Assembly (NCBI GenBank): GCA_023254445.1
Contig: JALRLN010000041.1
Location: forward strand, 1 to 10,953
DNA length: 10,953 nucleotides
Direction of reading: 5' to 3'
Source: Candidatus Poseidoniaceae archaeon
GTDB taxonomy: Archaea > Thermoplasmatota > Poseidoniia > Poseidoniales > Poseidoniaceae
Of the stretch, positions 9,981 to 10,953 are shown piece after piece (positions within the stretch are counted from its first letter, which is position 1; every line of letters starts with the position of its first letter). A model generated the notes under the pieces. That model saw only the letters and a program-made list of their open reading frames with translations, was not told where the DNA came from and did not search any database. A program made the translations under genes and the position numbers.

Positions 9981-10018
9981 CCCCTCAGTTCACGCCTCGG
10001 GAGGCCCTTCCTTAAGCG
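9981..10018 (-). promoter_or_regulatory. Candidate promoter and ribosome binding site of the coxB-coxA-coxC-IV-sco operon
   Basis: On the minus strand an AT-rich GCTTAAGGAA element (about 10009-10018) lies some 39 bases before the coxB ATG. A start about 25 bases downstream would leave a leader of roughly 14 bases containing GAGGGG (9981-9986). This is a weak TATA match, chosen by position because it is the only AT-rich patch there. Confidence 0.35.
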
Positions 10019-10044
10019 TTGTCAGCCACGATTGACGTGCCCTT

Positions 10045-10059
10045 GTGAACATGGTTCAC
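10045..10059. repeat. Palindrome upstream of the cox operon, possible operator
   Basis: GTGAAC, spacer ATG, and GTTCAC form a perfect 6-bp inverted repeat in the gap between coxB (minus) and the UPF0235 gene (plus). It lies about 70-84 bases before the coxB ATG, upstream of the candidate TATA element, where an archaeal activator or repressor could bind. The left arm spans 10045-10050 and the right arm 10054-10059. Confidence 0.35.
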
Positions 10060-10141
10060 CTCCATGCTCCACGCAGCGTCCCGGTTGGCTCCGATAGGGA
10101 GCCATCGACGCCTTCTTTCACCTTCACACGTACACCACCTC

Positions 10142-10468
10142 GTGGAATTCGCCGAGGTCCTCCATCCAACGCTCGACGGCGCGGTGCTGGTCGCCGTTCA
10201 CGTCCAGCCTGGGGCCTCGTCGGCGGGCATCGTCGGTGTCGATCCATGGCGGCGTCGGTTGCAGGTTCGGGTCACCGCCGTCGCGAAGGAAGGCCGAGCG
10301 AACCACGCGCTGTGCGTTCACATGGCCGGCTGGCTACGCATCCCGTCCGCATCGGTGAGCGTTGTGGAGGGGGCCACCTCCCGAAGCAAACGGCTGCGTG
10401 TGGAAGGCCTGACGCCGGAATCGATCGCCGCGCTCCTCTCGCAGCATGCCTCGGGCGACGACGCTTGA
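10142..10468 (+). CDS. UPF0235 (DUF167/YggU-like) protein
   Basis: This is a small cytoplasmic protein of the widespread DUF167 family, whose biochemical role is not established. The family signature is complete: AVHVQPGAS, a variable turn, LQVRVTAVAKEGRANHALC, SASVSVVEGATSRSKRLRVEGL, and a final helix. I chose the GTG at 10142 (108 residues) because it leaves about 19 residues before VQPGAS, as in the archaeal member MTH637. The in-frame ATG at 10064 would add 26 low-quality residues and has no ribosome binding site. There is no clear Shine-Dalgarno before the GTG either, so the message may be leaderless. The gene diverges from the cox operon. Confidence 0.85.
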   Translation: MEFAEVLHPTLDGAVLVAVHVQPGASSAGIVGVDPWRRRLQVRVTAVAKEGRANHALCVHMAGWLRIPSASVSVVEGATSRSKRLRVEGLTPESIAALLSQHASGDDA

Positions 10469-10488
10469 CCCCGTGCGGCTTGTTGAGG

Positions 10489-10506
10489 GGTATTGCGCGG
10501 TATTGC
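10489..10506. repeat. Short direct repeat before the last gene
   Basis: GGTATTGC occurs at 10489-10496 and again at 10499-10506, starting 10 bases apart (about one helical turn). It sits in the 100-base gap between the UPF0235 stop and the gene at 10569, where a regulator could bind both copies on one DNA face. Confidence 0.4.
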
Positions 10507-10541
10507 AGGCGATTTCGCGCCGCTTTGATGTGCTGTTGCAC

Positions 10542-10561
10542 CCACCATAGTGCATAGGTGG
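10542..10561 (+). promoter_or_regulatory. Ribosome binding site of the last gene within a small hairpin
   Basis: AGGTGG (10556-10561) lies 7 bases before the ATG at 10569 and looks like a Shine-Dalgarno. Its GGTGG can pair with CCACC at 10542-10546 across a 10-base loop, so the site could be masked. The hairpin has only five pairs. Confidence 0.35.
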
Positions 10562-10568
10562 AACAAGC

Positions 10569-10953
10569 ATGAACCCCAACACGAACAACCGGAACCTGAC
10601 CGCCTTCGCGGTGCTCGGCGTCCTCGCCATCCTGGCGGGCGCCGGTGCCAGCGTCGGCCTGAACGAACTTGTCGCGCCGAGCCTTTGGCTCGAAGACGCG
10701 ACCGTCCTCGCCGTGGACGAAGCCACCGGTGACGCCGTCGCGACGGACGCCGTGGACGAAGCAGAGGCGAACACCACCTCGACGGGCCTCGCTGAGGCGT
10801 TGTTTGGCGCGTCGATCGACGACCGTGAAGCCGCGCGGCTCGCGCACCTCGAGGAGCGCCTCGCTGCGATGGGCATCATCCTCAGGGCATTCGACGACTG
10901 CCTGGCCGACAACGCCACGTGTGACGTCGACTTGGACTTGCTTTCCGAGATGA
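10569..10953 (+). CDS. Unrecognised acidic protein with an N-terminal membrane anchor (partial)
   Basis: I do not recognise this protein; 128 codons are visible before the right edge. A short polar N terminus (NPNTNNRN) is followed by one hydrophobic segment, about residues 10-34 (LTAFAVLGVLAILAGAGAS). This fits a signal anchor or uncleaved signal peptide. The remainder is strongly acidic and Ala-rich, with few basic residues until a likely helix (DREAARLAHLEERLAAMGIILRA at about 87-109, amphipathic), then a Cys pair in DDCLADNATCDVDLD that could form a disulfide. The composition suggests an extracellular location. The in-frame ATG followed by A at the very end is not a stop. The start is supported by AGGTGG 7 bases upstream. 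Confidence 0.7.
   Translation, partial: MNPNTNNRNLTAFAVLGVLAILAGAGASVGLNELVAPSLWLEDATVLAVDEATGDAVATDAVDEAEANTTSTGLAEALFGASIDDREAARLAHLEERLAAMGIILRAFDDCLADNATCDVDLDLLSEM

Noticed and set aside
10064..10141. Longer N terminus of the UPF0235 protein from ATG 10064
   Set aside because: The extra 26 residues match nothing in the family and lack a ribosome binding site. GTG 10142 reproduces the family's usual N-terminal length.
10272..10918. Minus-strand open frames opposite the UPF0235 gene and the last gene
   Set aside because: Their translations are Arg/Ala/Ser-rich without motifs, and the plus-strand genes explain the region better.

Overview
This GC-rich window most likely comes from an archaeon, and a marine Euryarchaeota lineage such as Marine Group II (Poseidoniales) is my best guess. 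The evidence is as follows. A tRNA-Ser(UGA) gene lacks an encoded CCA and has a TATA-like element at the archaeal distance. Exported proteins have small Sec-type signals. One protein ends in a PGPS-hydrophobic-RRR tail resembling archaeal sortase-processed anchors. A UPF0235 protein has the same N-terminal geometry as archaeal MTH637. The lineage is an inference; no 16S or ribosomal marker is present.

Layout. Positions 1-745 (minus) hold the front of a bifunctional riboflavin enzyme RibD, cut by the window edge. A DAGK/YegS-type lipid kinase (825-1856, plus) diverges from it. The kinase converges, with a 9-bp overlap, on an unrecognised membrane-anchored lipoprotein (1848-3341, minus). Next is tRNA-Ser (3392-3473, minus).

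Positions 3501-9975 are one tightly packed minus-strand operon, read from high to low coordinates: coxB (CuA subunit II), coxA (subunit I), coxC (subunit III), a small subunit IV, and a Sco-type copper chaperone. Junctions are overlaps or gaps of about 9 bp or less, mostly with clear Shine-Dalgarno sequences. The products form an A1-type haem-copper cytochrome c oxidase plus the factor that metallates its CuA site. On the plus strand downstream lie a UPF0235 (DUF167) gene (10142-10468) and the start of an unknown secreted or anchored acidic protein (10569 to the edge). No stretch over 300 bases lacks a gene.

The unusual part is the architecture of the oxidase operon. The catalytic cores look intact, but almost every product carries extra sequence. 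CoxA has a signal peptide plus a Reeler-like extracellular domain fused before helix I. CoxB has about 80-90 extra residues inserted in its CuA cupredoxin domain. CoxC has two extra N-terminal helices and histidine-rich loops. The Sco protein is split by roughly 270 residues (two DUF4430-like repeats and an EGF-like module) placed between its CxxxC copper motif and its copper-ligand histidine. I read this as an oxidase with an enlarged extracellular face; that reading is inference and has not been tested.
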